Source: JBFXCK01 sp050182275
GTDB taxonomy: Bacteria > Pseudomonadota > Alphaproteobacteria > SHNJ01
Direction of reading: 5' to 3'
Length of the DNA stretch: 6,020 nt
Assembly: GCA_050182275.1 (NCBI GenBank)
Contig: JBFXCK010000027.1
Coordinates: 1-6,020, forward strand
The notes beneath the pieces were generated by a model. The model had not been told where the DNA came from. It did no database searches and saw only the letters and a program-made list of their open reading frames with translations. The first letter of the stretch is position 1; every line of letters starts with the position of its first letter. The position numbers and the translations under genes are program-made. Shown here in pieces: positions 1-6,020 of the stretch.

Positions 1-307
1 TCACGCTTTGACATACGGTATGAATTTTACCGGCTAATTCCTCTTTTAAGGCCTGCTGGCGCAAATAATCGATAGCGGCTGGCGTGAAGTCGAGACCGTA
101 AACAATAAAGCCCTGACGGGCCAAATACAGCGAATTACGCCCCTTGCCACAGCCAATATCCAGCGCAACGCCTTTGCTGATTCCATTTCTTTGCAAAAAA
201 TCGGTAAAATCAACCACCGTGGCGGACGGCTCCTTCCATAGCGAGGAAGGAATCCCCGGCCGCTGATATTCTATATCCCAATTTCCTGCCGTGTTGCCTT
301 TGATCAT
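1..307 (-). CDS. Class I SAM-dependent methyltransferase, N-terminal part (runs off the left edge)
   Basis: The visible 102 codons encode the N-terminal half of a Rossmann-fold methyltransferase that would transfer a methyl group from S-adenosylmethionine; the substrate cannot be told. The SAM-binding motif I is plain at residues 48-57 (ALDIGCGKGR) and is followed by the acidic residue at the end of strand beta 2 that normally holds the SAM ribose (YGLDFT, D73). The segment before it (W10 to P27, with PGIPSSLW) resembles small soluble methyltransferases of the Methyltransf_11/25 or TehB-like kind, a resemblance judged from memory. The ATG at 307 is well supported: an in-frame TAA lies three codons upstream (316..314), so no longer start is possible. 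There is no good Shine-Dalgarno sequence. The catalytic C-terminal half lies outside the window. The gene is divergent from the methyltransferase at 405; although both share the fold, they are clearly different sequences and not duplicates. Confidence 0.88.
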   Translation of the reverse strand, partial: MIKGNTAGNWDIEYQRPGIPSSLWKEPSATVVDFTDFLQRNGISKGVALDIGCGKGRNSLYLARQGFIVYGLDFTPAAIDYLRQQALKEELAGKIHTVCQSV

Positions 308-342
308 AGGCTTTTATACGCCTGCTGAAATCTTGGCTTCAA
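308..342 (-). promoter_or_regulatory. Candidate promoter of the left methyltransferase, possibly leaderless
   Basis: On the minus strand a TTGAAG (342..337, four of six to the TTGACA consensus) stands 18 bases from TATAAA (318..313, five of six to TATAAT). Only five bases separate the -10 box from the ATG at 307, so transcription would begin at or next to the first base of the start codon, giving an mRNA with no leader. The absence of a Shine-Dalgarno sequence fits this. The call rests on consensus matching alone. Confidence 0.35.
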
Positions 343-369
343 GACTCTATTTATCTTTAACCTTTCCCT

Positions 370-404
370 TTCAAACCTATTATAGACTTCCTATATTACG
401 ACGT
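370..404 (+). promoter_or_regulatory. Candidate promoter of the right methyltransferase, possibly leaderless
   Basis: TATATT at 392-397 (five of six to TATAAT) lies seven bases before the ATG at 405, with a weak TTCAAA (370-375) 16 bases upstream of it. This would put the transcription start at or near the start codon. No Shine-Dalgarno-like purine run precedes 405. An alternative -10 (TATTAT, 378-383, with a weak TTTAAC at 356-361) would give a short leader instead. Both are weak matches in an AT-rich stretch. Confidence 0.28.
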
Positions 405-1217
405 ATGTCCACGCAACCTACCCCGGCCAAGTACAATAAGGCTTATGCCGATTTCAATTCTCCTTTAATGCGTGCATTTCGGGCGAAGGCTTATGGCGTT
501 GATATCGGCCAACATTCCTGGACTTCCGCTCATGAAATTGAAACAATTATCGCCAAAACAAAGCTTAGCGAAAAATCGGTTGTTCTTGATGCGGGTTGCG
601 GCCCGGGTGGAACGTTACTTTACGCCCTTAGCAAAACCGGCTGCCAAGGTTATGGCATTGATATTACCGAAGCAGCTTTAGATATTGGCAAACAATGGGC
701 GCAAGAAAAAGGGCTTAGTGCCAGAGTCAATTTCACTGCGCACGATCTAACCCAGCCTCTCCCTTATCCAGATCAGTTATTTGATGTAACGATGAGTATT
801 GATGTGATCGTTCATCTGCCCCAATCGGATTCTTTGTTCACAGAAGCAAAACGGGTGTTAAAACTCGATGGTCGATTGATATTCACCGATGCCGGCATTA
901 TTACCGGTCCTGTTCAAGTAAAAGAATTAGAGCGCCGCAGTTTCTATGGCTCTACCCGCTTTACCCCGGACGGATATAACGAACAGATATTAAAACATAT
1001 TGGCTTTACAGTCGAAGACCGCACAGATACCACCGATCAAGTCGTGGCCAATACGAAGGGACGTATTGAAGCCCGTGAATTTTATAAATCAGACCTTCTT
1101 GCTCTTGAAGGGCAACAGGAATTTGATAGACAGCAAGAATATTTAAAAACGGTCTTGGATTTAAGCACAAGCAAGCGCTTGTCACGATTCCTATATATTG
1201 CCCGGAAAAGCCGCTAG
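405..1217 (+). CDS. Class I SAM-dependent methyltransferase, 270 residues
   Basis: This is a complete cytosolic Rossmann-fold methyltransferase. From the ATG at 405, motif I is at residues 59-69 (VVLDAGCGPGG), the ribose-binding acidic residue is D86 (YGIDIT), the strand-4 motif is near 126-138 (FDVTMSIDVIVHL) and motif III is at 151-162 (VLKLDGRLIFTD). The approach YGVDIGQHSW (30-39) before motif I and the F-TPDGY segment (186-191) before the last strands resemble the broad group holding sarcosine/dimethylglycine and phosphoethanolamine N-methyltransferases; a small amine or lipid-like substrate is therefore possible but not shown. The frame stays open upstream to a GTG at 291, but those 38 residues would overlap the neighbouring gene's start and do not look like a natural N-terminus, so 405 is preferred. 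The gene is more AT-rich than the oxidoreductase next to it. Its last nine codons overlap the 3' end of the convergent oxidoreductase gene. There are no signal peptide or membrane segments. Confidence 0.88.
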   Translation: MSTQPTPAKYNKAYADFNSPLMRAFRAKAYGVDIGQHSWTSAHEIETIIAKTKLSEKSVVLDAGCGPGGTLLYALSKTGCQGYGIDITEAALDIGKQWAQEKGLSARVNFTAHDLTQPLPYPDQLFDVTMSIDVIVHLPQSDSLFTEAKRVLKLDGRLIFTDAGIITGPVQVKELERRSFYGSTRFTPDGYNEQILKHIGFTVEDRTDTTDQVVANTKGRIEAREFYKSDLLALEGQQEFDRQQEYLKTVLDLSTSKRLSRFLYIARKSR

Positions 1218-4200
1218 AATTTTTGCTTCCTTTTTCTTCACTTCCGCCAAGCTTTTTTCCTTCACATGCCCAAAGCCTTTAATTTCTTCCGGCAAGGAAG
1301 CGAGCTTAACCGCCATGTCATAATTGGCGGCGCTTAACTTGACCAGCAATCCGTCGATCTGGGCTTTATAATCGGCGATTAATTGGCGCTCCATTTTGCG
1401 CTCGGCGCTATAGCCGAAAATATCAAACGCCGTGCCACGCAAGAACCGGAAATGCTTTAACAGGCTAAAAGCCCGCAACAGCCAGGGGCCGAAGGTGATT
1501 TTCTTTAAATGCCCCTTCTCATCGCGCGGGGCGATTAAGGGCGGGGCCAAGTGGAATTTCAGTTTGTAGTCGCCGGTAAATTGCTCTTGCACCTGCTTGA
1601 TGAAATCGCCCTTGGTGTAAAGCCGCGCCACTTCATATTCATCCTTATAGGCCATTAATTTGAACAGGTTCTTGGCGATGGCCTCGGTGAAGGCGGTTTT
1701 GCCCGGGATTTTATTTTGCTCTACCACCCGCACCCGTCCCACAAAATCGCTATAAACTTTAGCGTAAGCTTTATTTTGGTAGCCGGTTAAAAACTCTACC
1801 CGCCGGGCTATTGTTTCCTCCAAGCTGGTTGACAATTGATGGCTGTTGGGCAGGTTTTTGGGTTTGGTTAAGGCTTCAACCGCCTTGATATCCAGCGCCG
1901 CTTTGCGGCCCCAGGCGAAGGCGGAAAGATTCATTGAAACCGCCGCCTCATTTAATTCAATCGCGCGTTTGATGGCCCCGGCGCTAACCGGAATCCAGCC
2001 TTTTTGATAGGCATAGCCTAAGATAAACAAATTGGTCGCAATCGCATCGCCCATTAACTGAGTGGCGATTTTGGTGGCATCAAGGGCGGCGATTGACTCC
2101 TTGCCCACAATATCCTCGATCACTTGACGCAAAGAAATATTTGGAAAAAATACCCGGGTGGGGTGAAGCGTGAAATCCGCCGTCATGGTTTCGTGGGTGT
2201 TTAAGACCACTTTGGTTGCAGGCGACATGCGGCTTAATGAATCGGCATGGGCGGCAACCACCAAATCGGCGCCTAAGACCAAATCGGCTTTGCGGGATGC
2301 CAGGCGCACGGCCAAAATATCATCGGGCTTCGGCGCGATTTGCACATGGCTCCATACCGCACCGCCCTTTTGCGCCAAGCCCGTCATATCCATGGTGGTT
2401 GCGCCTTTGCCCTCTAGATGCGCCGCCATAGTCAGCAATGCGCCGATGGTCACAACGCCCGTGCCGCCTATGCCCGTAACCAAAATTCCATAGGCGCCTG
2501 TAAGCGGTAAAGCGGGCGGCGGCGGCAAATCGGCATCCAGCGCCTTTTGCGGTTTGGGTTTGCGCAAATCGCCGCCAATCACGCTGACGAAAGACGGGCA
2601 AAAACCATTCACGCAGGAATAATCCTTATTACAGCTCGATTGATCGATTTGGCGCTTAGTCCCCCATTCGGTTTCAAGCGGCGTCACCGACAAACAATTC
2701 GATTTCACGCTGCAATCGCCGCAGCCTTCGCATACCAAATCATTGATCACAATGCGCCGGGGCGGATCATAGAAAGTGCCGCGCTTGCGCCGCCGTCTTT
2801 TTTCAGCGGCGCAGGTTTGATCGTAAACAATGGCGCTGACACCTTTTAATTCGCGGAAATCTTTTTGTAAATTTTCCAAATCGTCGCGGTGATGTAGGGT
2901 AATGCCCTTGGCAAAACCGGCGGCAAGCGGGTATTTCTCCGGCTCGTCGCTTACCACCGCGATGCGCTGAACCCCTTCCGCCGCCAATTGCTGGGTGATT
3001 TCGGGCACGGTTAAATGCCCCTCCACCGGCTGGCCGCCAGTCATGGCGACCGCATCATTATATAAAATCTTGAAGGTGATATTCACATTGGCGGCACAGG
3101 CGGCGCGGATGGCCAGCAAGCCGGAATGGTAATAAGTGCCATCACCCAAATTGGCGAAGACATGCTGCGTTTCGGTAAAGGGCGCCTGGCCGATCCAGGG
3201 CACCCCTTCCCCGCCCATTTGGCTGAAAGTATGCGTATTGCGCTCCATCCACATGACCATATAGTGGCAGCCGATGCCGGCCAAGGCGCGGCTTCCTTCC
3301 GGAACTTTGGTGGATGTATTGTGCGGGCAGCCCGAACAATAAAAAGGCACGCGGGCAAAACCAACATCATTTTTGGCGATGGATTGCTCTAAATTTTGCA
3401 CGCGCGCAAAACGCTCGGCAATGTCAGAGGGTACATTTTTAAGACGCGATAAAAAGGCGCCCGCCACATCAACCGGGGTTAATTCATCGGTCGAGATCAA
3501 AAGCGGCTTGCCCTCTGGCGTATTTTTACCCGATACAACAGGCCGCATATTGGCCGGCATATGATAAAGAATTTCTTTGATTTGATTTTCAATTAAGGGG
3601 CGCTTTTCCTCGATCACCAAAACTTCCGCGGCGCCCGCGACCGCGTTCTTAACCCCTTCCGGCTCCAACGGCCAGGGCATGGCGACCTTATAAAGACGGA
3701 CGCCAAGCTGCCCGGCGCGCGCCTCATCAATGCCCAGCTCTTTTAAGGCCTGGCGCATATCAAGATAGGATTTACCGGTTGAAATAATCACCAGCCGCGC
3801 TTGGGGCGTCGGCCAAATTAATTTATCCAATTGATTGGCGCGGGTGAAAGCCTGGGCGGCTGGAATTTTATAGCGATGCAAACGCTCTTCCTGCGCATGG
3901 GGCGGATCGGGCCAGCGGATGTTCAGGCCGCCTTCCGGCATCATAAAATCGGCCGGCGTTATAATTTTCACCTGCTCCGGATCGGCATCGACCGAGGCCG
4001 AGGAATCGGCCGTATCCGAAATCATTTTGAAGGCCACCCAGCAGCCGGAATAGCGCGAGAGCGCCCAGCCATAAAGCCCGTAATCCAAAACTTCCTGCAA
4101 ACCCGCCGGATTTAAAACCGGCATCATGAAATCGGCATAAGCGAATTCGCTTTGATGCGGCAGCGTCGATGATTTACAGGCATGATCATCCCCGCCCACC

Positions 4201-4631
4201 GCCAAAACACCGCCAAAGCGGGAAGACCCTGCCGCATTCGCATGTTTGAATACGTCGCTGGAACGGTCAACACCAGGCCCCTTGCCGTACCACATGCCGA
4301 ACACGCCATCGTATTTGGCGCCATCGAATAAATTGACCTGCTGGCTGCCCCACACGGCGGTCGCGCCCAAATCTTCATTGATGCCGGGTTCGAAATGAAC
4401 ATTAGCGGCGCGCAAATGCGCCTCGGCCTTCCACAAAGCCTGATCAAATCCGCCCAAAGGCGAGCCGCGATAGCCGGAAATGAATGCGGCCGTTTTCAAG
4501 CCGGCCGCCCTATCCCGCGCCGCCTGCATTAAGGGCAAGCGCACCAAGGCCTGAATCCCGCTCAAATAAATCCGCCCCGATTTCAGGGTATAGCGGTCAT
4601 CGAGCTGATACTGGAAATTAAGAGTTGCCAT
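1191..4631 (-). CDS. Indolepyruvate ferredoxin oxidoreductase, fused alpha-beta type, 1146 residues
   Basis: This enzyme is predicted to oxidise indolepyruvate and related aryl pyruvates with CoA to arylacetyl-CoA and CO2, reducing ferredoxin (EC 1.2.7.8 family), in the cytosol. It joins in one chain what archaea make as IorA and IorB. In order: a pyruvate-oxidoreductase N-terminal domain (about 15-215; ISGYRGSPLGG at 51, NE at 85-86 with E86 a candidate TPP-activating glutamate); a middle domain to about 400; the TPP-binding domain (about 425-605) with GDG at 496-498, YND at 524-526 and MTGGQP at 530; a ferredoxin-like cysteine segment (634-678); a gamma-type domain with GIGGTGVVTIG at 720-730 (about 714-900); and a C-terminal extension (about 920-1146) without cofactor motifs. 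C432, C435, C455 and probably C607 would bind the cluster next to TPP. Length and order fit proteobacterial fused forms. The ATG at 4631 starts the conserved N-terminus but has no clear Shine-Dalgarno. No frameshift is seen. An acyl-CoA synthetase gene lies upstream on the same strand. Confidence 0.95.
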   Translation of the reverse strand: MATLNFQYQLDDRYTLKSGRIYLSGIQALVRLPLMQAARDRAAGLKTAAFISGYRGSPLGGFDQALWKAEAHLRAANVHFEPGINEDLGATAVWGSQQVNLFDGAKYDGVFGMWYGKGPGVDRSSDVFKHANAAGSSRFGGVLAVGGDDHACKSSTLPHQSEFAYADFMMPVLNPAGLQEVLDYGLYGWALSRYSGCWVAFKMISDTADSSASVDADPEQVKIITPADFMMPEGGLNIRWPDPPHAQEERLHRYKIPAAQAFTRANQLDKLIWPTPQARLVIISTGKSYLDMRQALKELGIDEARAGQLGVRLYKVAMPWPLEPEGVKNAVAGAAEVLVIEEKRPLIENQIKEILYHMPANMRPVVSGKNTPEGKPLLISTDELTPVDVAGAFLSRLKNVPSDIAERFARVQNLEQSIAKNDVGFARVPFYCSGCPHNTSTKVPEGSRALAGIGCHYMVMWMERNTHTFSQMGGEGVPWIGQAPFTETQHVFANLGDGTYYHSGLLAIRAACAANVNITFKILYNDAVAMTGGQPVEGHLTVPEITQQLAAEGVQRIAVVSDEPEKYPLAAGFAKGITLHHRDDLENLQKDFRELKGVSAIVYDQTCAAEKRRRRKRGTFYDPPRRIVINDLVCEGCGDCSVKSNCLSVTPLETEWGTKRQIDQSSCNKDYSCVNGFCPSFVSVIGGDLRKPKPQKALDADLPPPPALPLTGAYGILVTGIGGTGVVTIGALLTMAAHLEGKGATTMDMTGLAQKGGAVWSHVQIAPKPDDILAVRLASRKADLVLGADLVVAAHADSLSRMSPATKVVLNTHETMTADFTLHPTRVFFPNISLRQVIEDIVGKESIAALDATKIATQLMGDAIATNLFILGYAYQKGWIPVSAGAIKRAIELNEAAVSMNLSAFAWGRKAALDIKAVEALTKPKNLPNSHQLSTSLEETIARRVEFLTGYQNKAYAKVYSDFVGRVRVVEQNKIPGKTAFTEAIAKNLFKLMAYKDEYEVARLYTKGDFIKQVQEQFTGDYKLKFHLAPPLIAPRDEKGHLKKITFGPWLLRAFSLLKHFRFLRGTAFDIFGYSAERKMERQLIADYKAQIDGLLVKLSAANYDMAVKLASLPEEIKGFGHVKEKSLAEVKKKEAKILAAFPGNI

Positions 4632-4663
4632 TCAAACCGAAATACTTGCCGACTTGTCTTCCC

Positions 4664-4743
4664 GTCATCCCCGTAAAAGTGGGGATCCATTGCGCCGACA
4701 TACTGCAAGCTGAACAATGGATTCCCGCCTACGCGGGAATGAC
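4664..4743. repeat. Paired palindromic repeat in inverted orientation (REP/BIME-like element)
   Basis: Two 29-base units, 4664-4692 and 4715-4743, face each other around a 22-base spacer; one matches the reverse complement of the other at 22 of 29 positions by hand count. Each unit is itself a hairpin. Unit 2 has a perfect 8-bp stem (4721-4728 with 4733-4740) and a CTAC loop. Unit 1 has the same geometry (4667-4674 with 4679-4686, AAAA loop), with six Watson-Crick pairs and two G-U pairs if read from the plus strand. One difference between the units is compensatory: a C-G pair (4669/4684) in unit 1 replaces the T-A pair of unit 2. The core belongs to the widespread GTCATTCCCG / CGGGAAT type of interspersed proteobacterial repeat. 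It lies in the gap between the ligase and oxidoreductase genes, 32 bases before the latter's ATG. It has no T tract on the exit side for either strand, so it is not a canonical intrinsic terminator. Confidence 0.85.
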
Positions 4744-4830
4744 AAAAAAGAGAATGATTTATTTTATCCTAATTCGCGTTAAGGGGCTATTAATGGTTGG
4801 AATATAAGGAAATTTTGGCGCTTACTGTGC
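4744..4830. other. AT-rich spacer with no recognised feature
   Basis: This stretch lies between the stop codon of the acyl-CoA synthetase and the repeat element. I see no strong hairpin followed by a T run that would terminate the ligase transcript, and no convincing promoter for the oxidoreductase, so co-transcription of the two minus-strand genes through the 199-base gap cannot be excluded. Confidence 0.5.
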
Positions 4831-6020
4831 TTAATACAAACCTTCAAGCCTCTCCCCATAAATCTCTTTTATCTTCCGCCGCCGCAGCTTCAGGGTTGGC
4901 GTCAATAAACCATTTTCGATAGTGAAGGCATCTTCGGCCATGATAAATTTTTTCACTTTTTCGAGGGCCGATAATTTGGCATTCGCGGCTTCGATAGCTT
5001 TGGTTGCGGCCAATTTATCGAAATCTTTATTGGGCACGATCACGGCTGTCAGATAGGGTTTTTTATCGCCGTAAACCATGGCTTGGGAAATGGCAGGCTC
5101 CAGGCATAAAATTCCTTCGACGCGCTGCGGGGAGATATTATCGCCGCCTGACACCACAATGATTTCTTTTTTGCGGTCGGTAATCACCAAATGCTGATCT
5201 TCATCCAAATGGCCAATGTCGCCGGTGTGCAGCCAGCCATCGATAATGGTTTTTGAAGTAGCCTCAGGATTTTGCCAATAGCCCTGCATTAAATTGGGCC
5301 CGCGCGCCAGAATTTCGCCATCATCGGCGATTTTCACCTCAACCTCGGGCACAATTGGGCCAACGGTATGAATTTTTTCCGACCCCGGCAAATTGCAGGA
5401 GATGAGGGGCGCTGATTCGGTTTGGCCATAGCCTTGCAACACGCGCACGCCAAGGCTTTGGAAAAATTCGCCCACTTCCACTTGCAAGGGCGCCCCGCCC
5501 GATACAAACGCTTTTAAACGCCCGCCGAATTTTTGTTTAATTTTCCGGCGCACCAAAATATTCAGCACCGGGACACTGCGCGCCGCAAATAATTTTTGCG
5601 AAAGCCAGGAGCCGCGCTTGACCTGCTGCAAAATGCGCGATCTGATCACCTCATAAAGCCTGGGCACCGCCGTCATGATCGTAGGCCGGCATTCCGCCAT
5701 GTTTTTTAAAAGCGCATCGGCCCCTTCGGCGTAATAAATTTCGGCGCCGATCATTACCGGAAAAAAATGCCCCGCTAGATGCTCATAAGAATGCGACAAT
5801 GGCAGGAAAGATAAAAACACCTCCCGCCCAATGCCAAGCCCTTTCACAATGTGATAGGCCGCCCGGCAATTATGCAAAAGCGCGCCATGGCTTAGCATCA
5901 CGCCCTTTGGATTCCCCTCGGTGCCGGAGGTGTAGATAATGCAAGCGGTGTCGTCCAGCCCAATATCGACTTTCGGCAAATTACTAGGATCGCCTTTTTC
6001 CAAAGCATCAATTAACAGCA
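4831..6020 (-). CDS. Long-chain acyl-CoA synthetase type AMP-forming ligase, N-terminus cut by the right edge
   Basis: The ligase activates a carboxylic acid with ATP to an acyl-adenylate and then forms the CoA thioester, releasing AMP and pyrophosphate. The visible 395 residues carry the AMP-binding core motifs. Numbered from the TTG codon at 6003, these are the phosphate-binding loop YTSGTEGNPKG (24-34), GYGQTESAP (191-199), the adenylate-binding GWLHTGD (256-262), the hinge DRKKEIIVVSGGDNISP (276-292), and the near-C-terminal lysine in TPTLKLRRRK (368-377; K372 the candidate catalytic lysine). The C-terminal ending with GLLTPTLKLRRRKI and the insert between SGG and the hinge fit long-chain fatty acid ligases rather than acetyl-CoA or phenylacetyl-CoA ligases; substrate is inferred. 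The frame is open past 6003 to the window end, so that TTG is internal; given the usual length of about 600, roughly 200 N-terminal residues are missing. The stop is TAA at 4833..4831. The next gene on the strand is the indolepyruvate oxidoreductase. Confidence 0.93.
   Translation of the reverse strand, partial: LLIDALEKGDPSNLPKVDIGLDDTACIIYTSGTEGNPKGVMLSHGALLHNCRAAYHIVKGLGIGREVFLSFLPLSHSYEHLAGHFFPVMIGAEIYYAEGADALLKNMAECRPTIMTAVPRLYEVIRSRILQQVKRGSWLSQKLFAARSVPVLNILVRRKIKQKFGGRLKAFVSGGAPLQVEVGEFFQSLGVRVLQGYGQTESAPLISCNLPGSEKIHTVGPIVPEVEVKIADDGEILARGPNLMQGYWQNPEATSKTIIDGWLHTGDIGHLDEDQHLVITDRKKEIIVVSGGDNISPQRVEGILCLEPAISQAMVYGDKKPYLTAVIVPNKDFDKLAATKAIEAANAKLSALEKVKKFIMAEDAFTIENGLLTPTLKLRRRKIKEIYGERLEGLY

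Noticed and set aside
379..384. Perfect TATAAT on the minus strand as the main -10 box of the left methyltransferase
   Set aside because: No -35-like hexamer stands 16 to 18 bases upstream, where the sequence is already inside the divergent gene's start; it stays possible but is less well supported than the TATAAA at 318..313.
291..404. A 38-residue N-terminal extension of the plus-strand methyltransferase from a GTG at 291
   Set aside because: It would overlap the first codons of the divergent gene, lacks a ribosome binding site and is unlike a methyltransferase N-terminus; the ATG at 405 gives a normal-length protein.
1200..1250. Possible terminator after the plus-strand methyltransferase (CGG-AAAAG-CCG then T runs)
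   Set aside because: The stem is only about three base pairs and the T runs are explained as antisense of lysine codons in the oxidoreductase C-terminus.
2170..4447. Several open frames of 60 to 107 codons, antisense or frame-shifted, inside the oxidoreductase gene
   Set aside because: All lie within an intact, strongly conserved coding sequence, and their low-complexity translations look like shadows of its codon pattern.
4664..4743. Repeat pair read as an intrinsic terminator or a minimal CRISPR array
   Set aside because: No U tract follows the hairpins on either strand, and there are only two units in inverted rather than direct orientation, with no cas gene nearby.
4625..4807. A 60-codon plus-strand open frame between the oxidoreductase and ligase genes
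   Set aside because: Its translation (PVIPVKVGIH ... WIPAYAGMT) is the well-known spurious peptide read from the palindromic repeat, with no real start signal; it is the repeat and not a gene.
6001..6003. TTG at 6003 as the start of the acyl-CoA synthetase
   Set aside because: The frame continues without a stop to the window edge and about 200 N-terminal residues of the family would be missing; the true start lies outside the window.

Overview
The window looks like a bacterial chromosomal segment, most likely from a proteobacterium and probably an alphaproteobacterium. This rests on the fused, roughly 1150-residue indolepyruvate ferredoxin oxidoreductase, a form familiar from proteobacteria, on the moderately GC-rich coding style, and on an interspersed palindromic repeat of the 'GTCATTCCCG...CGGGAAT' type common in such genomes. 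This placement is inference; there is no rRNA or other marker gene.

Layout: the left edge holds the N-terminal 102 codons of a class I SAM-dependent methyltransferase on the minus strand (start at 307). It is head to head with a complete 270-residue class I methyltransferase on the plus strand (405..1217). The 97-base gap between them contains candidate promoters for both genes, each placed so close to its ATG that the mRNAs could be leaderless. The plus-strand methyltransferase runs tail to tail into the large oxidoreductase gene (1191..4631, minus) with a 27-base overlap in which each stop codon is a CTA leucine codon of the other gene. Upstream of the oxidoreductase is a 199-base gap (4632..4830) holding an 80-base element made of two inverted copies of a palindromic repeat. 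Beyond it, on the same strand, lies a long-chain acyl-CoA synthetase type AMP-forming ligase, whose N-terminus is cut by the right edge of the window (4831..6020).

How the genes could work together: the oxidoreductase is predicted to convert aryl pyruvates (indolepyruvate, phenylpyruvate and similar transamination products of aromatic amino acids) to arylacetyl-CoA, CO2 and reduced ferredoxin. The ligase upstream makes acyl-CoA from a free acid and ATP. Both thus deliver CoA thioesters and could share a transcript, although the repeat-containing gap makes this uncertain. The methyltransferases have no evident link to this pair. No stretch of more than 300 bases lacks a gene. I see no defence system, RNA gene, insertion sequence or clearly new system; the points most worth a second look are the repeat element, the reciprocal stop-codon overlap and the possible leaderless divergent promoters.
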